This document shows, in pieces, positions 37,718 to 45,657 of a stretch of 64,000 bases of DNA (positions are counted from its first letter, which is position 1; each line of letters begins with the position of its first letter). This DNA is from Myxococcus xanthus (lineage in GTDB: Bacteria > Myxococcota > Myxococcia > Myxococcales > Myxococcaceae). The stretch is taken from contig NZ_FNOH01000001.1 of the NCBI RefSeq assembly GCF_900106535.1, forward strand, positions 992,001 to 1,056,000, written 5' to 3'. The position numbers were made by a program, and so were the translations under genes. The notes beneath the pieces are model-generated. The model was given only the letters and a program-made list of their open reading frames with translations. It had not been told where the DNA came from and made no database searches.

Positions 37718-40700
37718 ATGAATCGTGACGATGAGACGGAGCTCTGGCTCGCGATTGACGAGGGGATCCTGTCCCGCGAGGAGGCAGCGGCCCTGCTTCA
37801 GGATGCGCGACGCCTGGGACGAAGCCCACTGGAGTTGCTTCAGGAGCGGGGCCGGATTTCGGAAGAGACACTTGCCTCTCTGATGCGGGAGAACCTTGTC
37901 CTGGAGGAGCGCCCGTCAGGTGAGCAGCCCTCTCCCGAGCAGACCGTTACGGTCGACCCGGTCCGGGCTGAACAGGCATTGGCCCCAGGGGACGCCGACG
38001 TCCCTGCTTTCCCGCTCCTCGGGAGGGAGCGATACCAACCCGTGCGGTTCCTGGGACAGGGCGGAATGGGTCGTGTGTTCCTGGCCTGGGACCCACGGCT
38101 GCGCCGACAGGTCGCCCTCAAGTTCGTCCGCGACGAGGAATCGCACACTCGCCGCTTCGTTTCCGAGGCCCGTGCCCAGGCCAAGGTGAAACACGAGCGC
38201 GTATGTCAAGTGTATGAGGTGGGCCACGTCGGGGGGAAGGTCTTCATCGCCATGCAGTACATCGACGGCCAGTCGCTCGGCGCTCAGGTGCGCTCGCTCA
38301 CCATCGAGCAGAAGGCACTGGTGATGCGCGAGGCTGCTCTGGGTGTTCATGCGGCCCACCGCGTCGGGCTCATCCACCGGGACATCAAGCCTTCCAACAT
38401 CATGGTGGAGTCCTCCGACGACGGGACTCCCAGGCCCTATGTGATGGACTTCGGTCTTGCGCGTGAATGGAACGAGTCCGTCACGGCCAGTGGCGCCGTC
38501 TTGGGGACGCCGCACTACATGGCCCCGGAACAGGCTCGCGGAGAGGTGAGCGGGCTCGACCGCCGCGCGGATGTCTACAGCCTGGGGGCCACCCTCTACT
38601 TCCTCCTCACCGGCGAGGTCCCCATCCCTGGGGCCAATGGCCTGGAAGTGCTCAACAGCATCGCCACCGAGGAGCCGCGCGCGCCGCGCCTGCTTGCTCC
38701 AGGACTCCCGGCGGACCTGGAGGCCATTGCCCTCAAGTGTCTGGAGAAGGATCGCGACGCCCGTTACGACTCGGCGCGTGCATTGGCGGATGACCTGGAG
38801 CGTTTCCTGGGCGGCGAGCCGGTGCTGGCACGCACGAGCTTCGCGTACTCCCTGCGCAAGCGCCTGCGCAAACACCGGCTCCTGGCCACGGTGGGCGCCG
38901 CCGCGCTGGTCACGGCGGGAGGGGCCCTCGGTTGGGGCATCCGGGCCCGCCAGGAGGCCGCCGAGCGTGAGCGAATCGTCCAGCGATTCACCGAGCTGGT
39001 GGAGGGCATCGAGTCCAGGGGCCGCTACTCCGCGCTCTCGCGGCTGCATGACATCCGGCAGGACCGCCGGGCACTCCAGGCCCAGATGGCCGAACTGGAG
39101 GCGGAGATACAGCGCTCCGGTCCACAGGCGCTGGGCCCTGGGCACCATGCGCTGGGGCGTGGCCACCTCGCGCTCGGAGACGAGGCGAAGGCCCTGGAGT
39201 TCCTGGAGTCCTCCTGGCGCAATGGCTTTCGCTCGCCCCGGGCCGCGTATGCGCTCGCGCTGGTGAGCGGGCGGCGCTATCAGCAGCAACTCCTGGAGGC
39301 GCAGCGAATCCGTGTGCCGGCGCTGCGGGAGGCCGCGACGCGTGAAGCGGAGCGCCTCTACCGGGATCCGGCGCTCGCGTGGTTCAAGCAGAGTGAAGGC
39401 GCTCAGGTGCCCTCGAGGGAATACGTGGCGGCGCTGGTCGCCTTCTACGAGGGCCGCTTCGATGACGCCCTGCTCCTGGCGGATCGCGCCGCCAGCGAGC
39501 TGCCCTGGTTTCATGAGCTGCCCATGCTGCGCGGGGACGTCCATGCGGCACAGGCTTTCAAACGCTGGAACGGGGGAGACCCCGAGGGAGCCCGAGCGAG
39601 CTTCGAAGCCGGTCGCAAGGCCTACGCCGCCGCCATCGCCACCGCTGAAAGCGACCCCGCCGTCTACCGGTCCCTGGCCTTGCTCGAAAACGATGCGATG
39701 GTCATGGAGCTGTATGGCAGGGGGGATGTCATGCCTGCGTACCACCGCTCCCTGGACGCGCTCTCCCGTTGTCTCACCATTGCTCCGGACGACGCCCAGT
39801 GTGTTATCCGCATGGCGCGCGCGCACCACCGCCTGGCCGAGCACCGGCTCACCCATGGGGGCGATGGGGAGGAGCCTCTCGCGAAGGCGCTGGAGGCAGC
39901 GCGGCGTGCCCTCTTGGTGGAGCCCGGGCTTCCGGCGGCCACATTCAACCTGGCTCGGAGCACCTGGCTCCAAGCGCGCTATCAAATCGAGAGGGGCGAG
40001 GACCCACGCGCGCTGCTCGGAGAAGCCGCCGCGTTGTTCGCGAGCATCGGCGTGGCGCACCGGGACCGCGCCTACCACGGCGATTCAGGTCTCGTCTTCA
40101 CGACATGGGCGGACTACGAGGAGCAGATTGGGAGGGATTCCGGCGGGAACAGGGACAAAGCCATCCTCGCCTACGAGGCGGCCATCGCCTTGGACAATCG
40201 TGTCCCCGAGGACTGGATCAACCTGGGTCGTGCGTTTTTTTCACGGGCTTCCCGTCCACTCAATGCGGAGGCGGAGCAGGACCTGCGGCGGGCGGCGGCG
40301 GCACTCGAGGAGGCTCGGGCCCTCAACCCCCAGCATATGGCGCTGTACTTCTATGCGGGGCAGGTCGACGAGCAGTTGGCTCGGCGGCGGGGTCGTCGCG
40401 GCGAGGATCCGCGACCCGTCCTGGCGCATGGATTGGAGCAGTATCAGCGGGGCATTGAAATCAACCGCCGGATCCCCAACTTCCATAACGGAATGGGCGT
40501 GGTGCACTTGCTGCGGGCCGAGGATTCCTGGAACCGGGGTGAGGATCCCCTGCCCGCGCTGGAGCAGGCTCGGACGTGCTTCGAACAGGCCATCGCTGTC
40601 GCGCCCGGACAGGGCTTTGCCTATGCGAACCTGGGCTCTCTCTTCGTCCGGCGCGCGCACTACCTGCTCGCGCTTGGCGAGTCGCCTCTTTCGAGCACGC

Positions 40701-41353
40701 ATGAGGCAAGGGAGGCACTGAGACAAGCCTCCGAGAGGATGCCGGGGGCCGTGTGGCTGCGGGTCCTCCTCGGCACGGTGCATGTCATCCAGGCCCGCGT
40801 CGAGTCGGACCAAGGGCGAGACCCCGGGGCTGCCATCGCTCGCGCCCTGAAGGAACTCCACGCCGCGTTGGAGGTGAACTCCTTGGAGGCGGAGCCCTGG
40901 CTCCAGCTTGGCAAGGCGCAGGCCCTCCAGGCGCACTGGAAGGCACAGCGCGGGTCGCTCCAGACCGAGTCCATGGAGGCAGCGGCGAAGTCCTTCGACA
41001 GGGCCCTCACGCTCTCTCCAGACGACCCGGAATATCGCCTGGAGGCTGGCCGCTTCTACCGACGGTGGGCGGAACACCAGAATCGCACGGGTCGTGAAAA
41101 CGGCCCGCTCCTTCTGCGGGGCCTCGAACACGCCGAGCAAGCGCTGAAGCTCCGGCCCGACTGGGCCGCGGCCCGCGCCCTGCGGGCCGGTTTGAAGTTG
41201 GAGTGGGTTGAAGCCGAGCCCCCCGGGGACCCGTGCACCTGGAGGCGCCAGGCCCTCGATGAGCTGACCCAGGCGCTCACGCACAATTCAAACCTCTCTA
41301 ATGAGTGGGGTGGCCCACTCGCGGGCGCACAGCGGCTTGCCGCATGCCCCTGA
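37718..41353 (+). CDS. Hanks-type Ser/Thr kinase with C-terminal TPR array
   Basis: A 1211-residue kinase. Residues about 5-65 (LWLAIDEGILSREEAAALLQDARRLGRSPLELLQERGRISEETLASLM) form a small helical domain common in front of delta-proteobacterial kinases. The kinase domain (about 105-365) has GQGGMGRVFLAW, VALKF, HRDIKPSN (near 220), DFGLA (near 244) and MAPEQA, so all catalytic residues are present. A membrane helix (LLATVGAAALVTAGGALGWGI) follows at about 390-412. The remaining 800 residues contain many TPR-like helices (ALDNRVPEDWINLGRAFFSRA, EDPLPALEQARTCFEQAIAV, GFAYANLGSLFVRRAHYLL). The ATG at 37718 has GAGG upstream. The TPR part would lie outside the cytoplasm and could bind a partner such as the divergent lipoprotein. 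Confidence 0.92.
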   Translation: MNRDDETELWLAIDEGILSREEAAALLQDARRLGRSPLELLQERGRISEETLASLMRENLVLEERPSGEQPSPEQTVTVDPVRAEQALAPGDADVPAFPLLGRERYQPVRFLGQGGMGRVFLAWDPRLRRQVALKFVRDEESHTRRFVSEARAQAKVKHERVCQVYEVGHVGGKVFIAMQYIDGQSLGAQVRSLTIEQKALVMREAALGVHAAHRVGLIHRDIKPSNIMVESSDDGTPRPYVMDFGLAREWNESVTASGAVLGTPHYMAPEQARGEVSGLDRRADVYSLGATLYFLLTGEVPIPGANGLEVLNSIATEEPRAPRLLAPGLPADLEAIALKCLEKDRDARYDSARALADDLERFLGGEPVLARTSFAYSLRKRLRKHRLLATVGAAALVTAGGALGWGIRARQEAAERERIVQRFTELVEGIESRGRYSALSRLHDIRQDRRALQAQMAELEAEIQRSGPQALGPGHHALGRGHLALGDEAKALEFLESSWRNGFRSPRAAYALALVSGRRYQQQLLEAQRIRVPALREAATREAERLYRDPALAWFKQSEGAQVPSREYVAALVAFYEGRFDDALLLADRAASELPWFHELPMLRGDVHAAQAFKRWNGGDPEGARASFEAGRKAYAAAIATAESDPAVYRSLALLENDAMVMELYGRGDVMPAYHRSLDALSRCLTIAPDDAQCVIRMARAHHRLAEHRLTHGGDGEEPLAKALEAARRALLVEPGLPAATFNLARSTWLQARYQIERGEDPRALLGEAAALFASIGVAHRDRAYHGDSGLVFTTWADYEEQIGRDSGGNRDKAILAYEAAIALDNRVPEDWINLGRAFFSRASRPLNAEAEQDLRRAAAALEEARALNPQHMALYFYAGQVDEQLARRRGRRGEDPRPVLAHGLEQYQRGIEINRRIPNFHNGMGVVHLLRAEDSWNRGEDPLPALEQARTCFEQAIAVAPGQGFAYANLGSLFVRRAHYLLALGESPLSSTHEAREALRQASERMPGAVWLRVLLGTVHVIQARVESDQGRDPGAAIARALKELHAALEVNSLEAEPWLQLGKAQALQAHWKAQRGSLQTESMEAAAKSFDRALTLSPDDPEYRLEAGRFYRRWAEHQNRTGRENGPLLLRGLEHAEQALKLRPDWAAARALRAGLKLEWVEAEPPGDPCTWRRQALDELTQALTHNSNLSNEWGGPLAGAQRLAACP

Positions 41354-41449
41354 GCCTGTGCTTGCGTCGCCCTCCGCCACGTCCGCGGCTGCCTGGCGTG
41401 AGAATGAAACGTCGTGCCGCGAGCGTGGGGCGTACCTTGGGAGCGGTGG

Positions 41450-41890
41450 CTAGACCAGAGAGGGAAGTTCTGTGCCAGGACCGCCTGATACTTCGATTTT
41501 CCCGGAGGATGTGGGGGGTTCCCCTTTTGAAGAGCGGTTCTCCACCCTGTCTCTCAGAGGGTACTCGGGGGGCACGGTTTCCACGAGTTTGACGACATAG
41601 TTGCGTATGAATCTATCTTGGGAGGTGGGGGCCTTGGTTTTGTCTATCTGAGGAACGAAGTCGTGTTCGTATGTGTTTTTTTCTTCGGTGAAGACGAAGT
41701 CGTGGGTGGGATCATTGATTGTCAGGATGCAGGCGTCGGGGTCGGTATCGCAGAAGGTGATTGTTGGAGTCAGCTTCAAGTCGGGAGGGAGTATGATCCT
41801 GAAGGTTATCCTGGTGCCGTTTCGGACCGAGATTGGCTTCGGTGTAGGTTTTTCCTCGTTGAAGTTGATGGTGATGACGTGGGGTTGCAT
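41450..41890 (-). CDS. hypothetical protein in the island
   Basis: A 146-residue protein with no signal peptide (MQPHVITINFNEEKPTPKPISVRNGTRITFRIILPPDLKLTPTITFC, then THDFVFTEEKNTYEHDFVPQIDKTKAPTSQDRFIRNYVVKLVET). It appears beta-rich. Its base composition is clearly more A+T-rich than neighbours, especially 41600-41800, and codon use is less GC-biased, which suggests recent transfer. The ATG at 41890 has AGGAG upstream and is preferred over 41911. It follows the sigma-54 regulator on the same strand after 44 bp and may share its transcript. No family is recognised. Confidence 0.65.
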   Translation of the reverse strand: MQPHVITINFNEEKPTPKPISVRNGTRITFRIILPPDLKLTPTITFCDTDPDACILTINDPTHDFVFTEEKNTYEHDFVPQIDKTKAPTSQDRFIRNYVVKLVETVPPEYPLRDRVENRSSKGEPPTSSGKIEVSGGPGTELPSLV

Positions 41891-41934
41891 GGTCGTCTCC
41901 TGGTCTGCCATTGAGGTGGTGTGAGGCCGTCCGC

Positions 41935-43557
41935 TCAGGACTCCTTCGAATACAGCCCCAATTCCTTGACACGCCGGTTCAGGGCCCGTTTGGACACCTC
42001 CAGGCGCCGCGCCATCTCATCCAGGTTGCCCTGGCACGCGTGGAAGGCGTGGGTGAGCTCCTCCACGCTCAGGTCTCCAGCCAGACGGATGCTGGGGCTG
42101 CGCTCGATGAGATCATAGATGGAGGAGCGGGCGATCTCCAGGTGGTGGGCGGCCTTCTTGACGTCCCAGTCGTGCGCACGCAAGGCCACGAGGAGTTCCT
42201 GTTCGCCCACGTCCGTGGACTTGCGACGGGCCGCAACCTCACGCTTCGGGGGGACGGCGGAGGCGGAGGGCCGGGCCGGCGGCGCCAGGTCGAGCCTCAA
42301 CTCCTGGGCGAGGCGTGCATCAAGCTCCAGGCAGGACTGCCCCCTGCTGCCGATGACGAGCTGTCGGGCGACGTTCCGGAGCTGACGGATGTTGCCCGGC
42401 CAGGGATGCAGCAGGAGCTGCGCCGCCAAGTCTGATGGCATCCAAGGTAGTGCATGAGGGTCTCTCGCGGTGAGGTGGTGGGCCTCTCCGAGCGCGTCCA
42501 ACTCCTGGCGGGCGAAGTGGAGGAACAGTGGAGCGATGTCCTCCCGGCGCTCGCGGAGAGGGGCAAGCCGGAGCTCATAGCCGGCCAGCCGGTGAAGGAG
42601 GGGAGACCGGAAGCGCCCCTCGGCGATCTGCGCTTCCAGGTCCGCATCCGTGGCCGCGATGAGGCGGATGTTCGTCGCCACGGGCTTGCTGGCCCCCACC
42701 GGGTACAGCTCCCCCGTCTCCAACACTCGGAGGAGCATGACCTGTACGTCGGATGAGGCCTCTCCCACCTCGTCGAGGAAGAGCGTGCCGCCCTCCGCGG
42801 CTTGGAAGAGGCCCTTACGGTCGCGTTGGGCACCGGTGAAGGCTCCCTGGACGCTGCCGAAGAGTTCCGCCGCGGCCAGTTCCTTCGGGAGGGCGCCCAG
42901 GTTGACACTGACGAAGGGACCTCGGCGCTGGCTCCGCTCGTGGAGGGCCTGGGCGACCAGTTCCTTGCCAGTTCCGGTTTCGCCCCGGATGAGGACGGGC
43001 ACGTCCAGATCGGCGACGCGTTCGATGTGTCGGCGCAGGGCATGGATGGCGGCGCTTTCGCCCACCATTCCCAGGGCGGATGGTGCGTTTGATTCGGGGG
43101 CAGGGGCCAGGTGCAGCAGCACCCCCGTCCGCCTGGAGAACTCCAGCGGGACTCCTTGTTCAAGCGCTGTCGGACCGAATTCGCGGGCCCCGTGGAGTGG
43201 CTCACCCGCTGACGTGCATCGTCCCACTTCGCCCAGGACGACGCGGATGCCTGCTCCCGCGGGGACGAACAGGATCGACTTGCGACTCATGAAGGGGTCG
43301 CCCAGGGGCAGGCCCAGCGGCTCGCCCGGGCGGCAGAAGTCCGGGGCATTGCGGGAGAGCGGGACCTCCCGGCCGGCGAGGAGTCCATGCAGCAGCAGCC
43401 TCTCCCCGAGGCGGGTGACGGTGGTGTGCGAGCTGAGCGTCAACGCTGGAATCGGGCGCGCGGACGGGCGCTGCCCGTACGGAACCGACTCGGAGGCCGT
43501 GGACACGTCCGAGGTCCTCGCGGCCACATGGGGAGGGGGGACGCTGGGACGTGACAT
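41935..43557 (-). CDS. sigma-54-dependent transcriptional activator with FHA-like N-terminal domain
   Basis: A 540-residue enhancer-binding protein. Residues about 40-155 look like the atypical FHA sensor of myxobacterial activators (RLGERLLLHG..., LSRNAPDFCRPGEPLGLPLGDPFMSRKSILF). The AAA+ core has Walker A GETGTGKE (near 190), the sigma-54 loop GAFTGA (near 238) and Walker B GGTLFLDEVGE. The C-terminal 100 residues hold two Fis-like helix-turn-helix units in tandem (VKKAAHHLEIARSSIYDLI and LDEMARRLEVSKRALNRRV). FHA domains bind phosphothreonine, so the convergent kinase of the island is an obvious candidate partner; that is inference. The ATG at 43557 begins MSRPSVPPPHVAARTS. Confidence 0.92.
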   Translation of the reverse strand: MSRPSVPPPHVAARTSDVSTASESVPYGQRPSARPIPALTLSSHTTVTRLGERLLLHGLLAGREVPLSRNAPDFCRPGEPLGLPLGDPFMSRKSILFVPAGAGIRVVLGEVGRCTSAGEPLHGAREFGPTALEQGVPLEFSRRTGVLLHLAPAPESNAPSALGMVGESAAIHALRRHIERVADLDVPVLIRGETGTGKELVAQALHERSQRRGPFVSVNLGALPKELAAAELFGSVQGAFTGAQRDRKGLFQAAEGGTLFLDEVGEASSDVQVMLLRVLETGELYPVGASKPVATNIRLIAATDADLEAQIAEGRFRSPLLHRLAGYELRLAPLRERREDIAPLFLHFARQELDALGEAHHLTARDPHALPWMPSDLAAQLLLHPWPGNIRQLRNVARQLVIGSRGQSCLELDARLAQELRLDLAPPARPSASAVPPKREVAARRKSTDVGEQELLVALRAHDWDVKKAAHHLEIARSSIYDLIERSPSIRLAGDLSVEELTHAFHACQGNLDEMARRLEVSKRALNRRVKELGLYSKES

Positions 43558-44048
43558 CCGTGCGAATTTATCTCAATGCTCAATGAATTGCACCCGCAGG
43601 GGCTCAAGTACTGAGGTCGTCCAATACCCTTTCACCCCTTGGTTTACTTAAAGGGTGCGCTGGGACCTGCCCCCTCCCATCGCGGCGGGCACTGCAACCA
43701 GGACCAAGCCCTCCTCCTGGCGGGTGAGCGATGGAGGGCTGGACGGGTAGGTGTGCCTATCCCAAATTCGATCGCTGCGTCATGAGCGCGTCGAGGCGAG
43801 TAAGCGAGCCGTGCACGAGGCCAGAAGTCTCCAAGCCATCCGGGGTAAATCTTTGTCTATTACGGCCACAACCACCGTCGAGGTGGCGCACTCCAGCGCC
43901 TTGGCTGCGGCGCGACACGTGGAACCTGTCAACGCGAGTGAGACAGTGAGTTCGAGATTGGCGGTGTCTTCGGCATGGGGGCACCGCGGGGGAATCGCTC
44001 AGGGTGAGCGGCGTAGGCAGCGGCGAGCACCGCAGCGCGGGCCGCTCA
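43558..44048. other. non-coding right end of the island
   Basis: This stretch of about 490 bp upstream of the sigma-54 regulator has no convincing gene. The part next to the regulator start is A+T-richer (around 43560-43660) and should hold its promoter. Short open frames at 43731-44212 show no recognised domain, and some run across the junction, so they are not called. It ends at the right copy of the 48-bp repeat. Confidence 0.45.
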
Positions 44049-44096
44049 GCGGCTGGCCCGCCGGGCGACGCAGCTCGTGGGGCAGGACCGGTAGCG
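44049..44096. repeat. 48-bp direct repeat, right copy
   Basis: This is identical to 35685-35732. In this copy it reads as the last codons of a phospholipase D gene, ending in TAG at 44092-44094, but no phospholipase D sequence precedes it. It directly abuts the nth stop codon (44097-44099). Confidence 0.9.
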
Positions 44097-44819
44097 TCAG
44101 CGCGCGTCCCTTACGCCGACCTGCCGGCAGAAGCTCAGCACCGGGCACGTGGAGCACTTCGGCCGCGTGCCCGTGCAGACGTGCTTGCCGAAGGGCACCA
44201 GCAGCCGGTTGAGCTCCACCCACCAGGCGCGCGGGAGCACGGCCTCCAGCGCCTCCATGGTGGCCTCCGGCGTGCGCGCCTGCACATAGCCCCAGCGGTT
44301 CGTCACCCGATGGACGTGGATGTCCACGCTGATGGCTTCGTGCCCGCAGGCGATGCCCAGCGCCAGGTGCGCGCACTTGGGTCCCACGCCCTTGAAGGAC
44401 TGGAGCACCTGGGCATCACACGGCAGCGCGCCTCCGAATTCATCCCGCGTCCGCGTGGCGATGGCGTGAAGCTGCCACGCCTTCGCTTCATGGAAGGTGA
44501 CGGGCTGGATGAGGGCGTCGATGTCTTCCGGCGACATGCGCGCCAGGGCCTCCGGCGTGGAGGCGCGCTGGAGCAGGGCGAGCGAGACGGGCAGACTCAC
44601 CTCGTCGCGTGTGCGGATGGAGAGGATGCAGGCGACGAGCTGCTCGAAGAGCGTGTCATGTCCTCGGGCCGCGAGCGCGAACATCGCCGCGTCCGCGAAG
44701 TGGCGCACCGCCTCTCGGATGCGGCCGAGCACCTCGTCGATGTCGAATGGCTTCTTGTCCGGCCGGGGCGGTGGTTCCACGACGCGGCCGGGCTTCGTGG
44801 GCGCCTGCCGGCTAGGCAT
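44097..44819 (-). CDS. nth: endonuclease III
   Basis: A 240-residue base-excision repair glycosylase/AP lyase for oxidised pyrimidines. The helix-hairpin-helix has SFKGVGPKCAHLALGIACG, with the catalytic Lys in GPK, and the catalytic Asp is in SVDIHVHRVTNRWGYV. The C-terminal iron-sulfur ligands are CTGTRPKCSTCPVLSFC (C-x6 to x7-C-x2-C-x5-C). The N-terminus is about 20 residues longer than in the usual enzyme (MPSRQAPTKPGRVVEPPPRPDKK). Its stop codon touches the right copy of the 48-bp repeat. An internal 19-bp part occurs again at the left junction. Confidence 0.92.
   Translation of the reverse strand: MPSRQAPTKPGRVVEPPPRPDKKPFDIDEVLGRIREAVRHFADAAMFALAARGHDTLFEQLVACILSIRTRDEVSLPVSLALLQRASTPEALARMSPEDIDALIQPVTFHEAKAWQLHAIATRTRDEFGGALPCDAQVLQSFKGVGPKCAHLALGIACGHEAISVDIHVHRVTNRWGYVQARTPEATMEALEAVLPRAWWVELNRLLVPFGKHVCTGTRPKCSTCPVLSFCRQVGVRDAR
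44199..44217. repeat. 19-bp match to the left junction, copy inside nth
   Basis: The same CAGCAGCCGGTTGAGCTCC as at 35740-35758, in the same orientation. Here it is part of the nth reading frame and is presumed the original. Confidence 0.75.
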
Positions 44820-44948
44820 GGCGCGTTCCTCCCGCGGGATGGATGCTCGTCATGTGCTGCCTCCCGCCCCAAACCTGGGGACGCGGGCGCGACGAGGCCC
44901 TGGGCCGTACGAAGGGCCGGCGGCAGGGCAGGGGGCCGTCCGTCTTCG

Positions 44949-45455
44949 TCAGTCGAGCGGCTTTGACAAGTCCCGGGCGTACCAGTGGTCGCAGCCGAAG
45001 TGGCCCGTGCTGCCCATGGGCGCGCACAGTGGCTCGAAGCCCATGCGGCGGTAGAGCTTCTGGGCCTGCTGCATTCCGGCCAGCGTCTCCAGGTAGCAGC
45101 GCTGGAAGCCCGCTTCACGTGCGAACTCCAGGCAGCGTCGGAGCAGGCGCTCGCCCTGGCCGAGGCCTCGGGCTTCGGGGAGGAAGTACATCTTCCGCAG
45201 CTCGCAGACGCCCGCGTCTCCTCCTTCAAGTGGGGCGATTCCACCGCCACCGATGACACGCCCCGCCCGCTCCACGACGAAGTAGACGTGCCGGGGCCGG
45301 GCGTAGGCGGCGCTCATCGCTGACACCTCGGGGTCGTGGATGGCGAAGCCAGGGCCGTCCGCGCCGAACTCCGGCATCACCGTCCGGATGATGCCGGCCA
45401 CCGCGGCGTCATCCCTCGATTCGATGCGTCGCAGCGTCAGCTCTTCCGTGCTCAT
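44949..45455 (-). CDS. GNAT family N-acetyltransferase
   Basis: A 168-residue protein. The acetyl-CoA-binding motif A is ELRKMYFLPEARGLGQGERLLRRCLEFAREAGF (R-x2-G-x-G), followed by CYLETLAGMQQAQKLYRRMGFEPL, as in GNAT enzymes. The N-terminus MSTEELTLRRIESRDDAAVAGIIRTVM is typical. The acceptor substrate cannot be read from the sequence. The start is the ATG at 45455. It is 129 bp from nth and divergent from the large membrane-protein gene. Confidence 0.88.
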   Translation of the reverse strand: MSTEELTLRRIESRDDAAVAGIIRTVMPEFGADGPGFAIHDPEVSAMSAAYARPRHVYFVVERAGRVIGGGGIAPLEGGDAGVCELRKMYFLPEARGLGQGERLLRRCLEFAREAGFQRCYLETLAGMQQAQKLYRRMGFEPLCAPMGSTGHFGCDHWYARDLSKPLD

Positions 45456-45657
45456 GCGCGCAACGTTTCACAGCCGGGGCCGAGGTGCCAGCGGCGGAAA
45501 GGGGGGCGCCCGCTGCGTTGACGCTCACGCACGGGTTGTGCAACCGGGTGCACAGGTGTCACGGGTGTGATGCAGCGTGTACGCGTTCCCCTTCGTCAGG
45601 GGGTGTCTGTACGCGACGGCCTCTTGAGTGGCATGTTCGTTGTATCGAGGGGGATGC

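Noticed and set aside
43731-44212. Small open frames in the right end of the island
   Set aside because: No domain or composition support; some cross the 48-bp repeat into the nth gene. They could be decayed remnants, but no family is recognisable.
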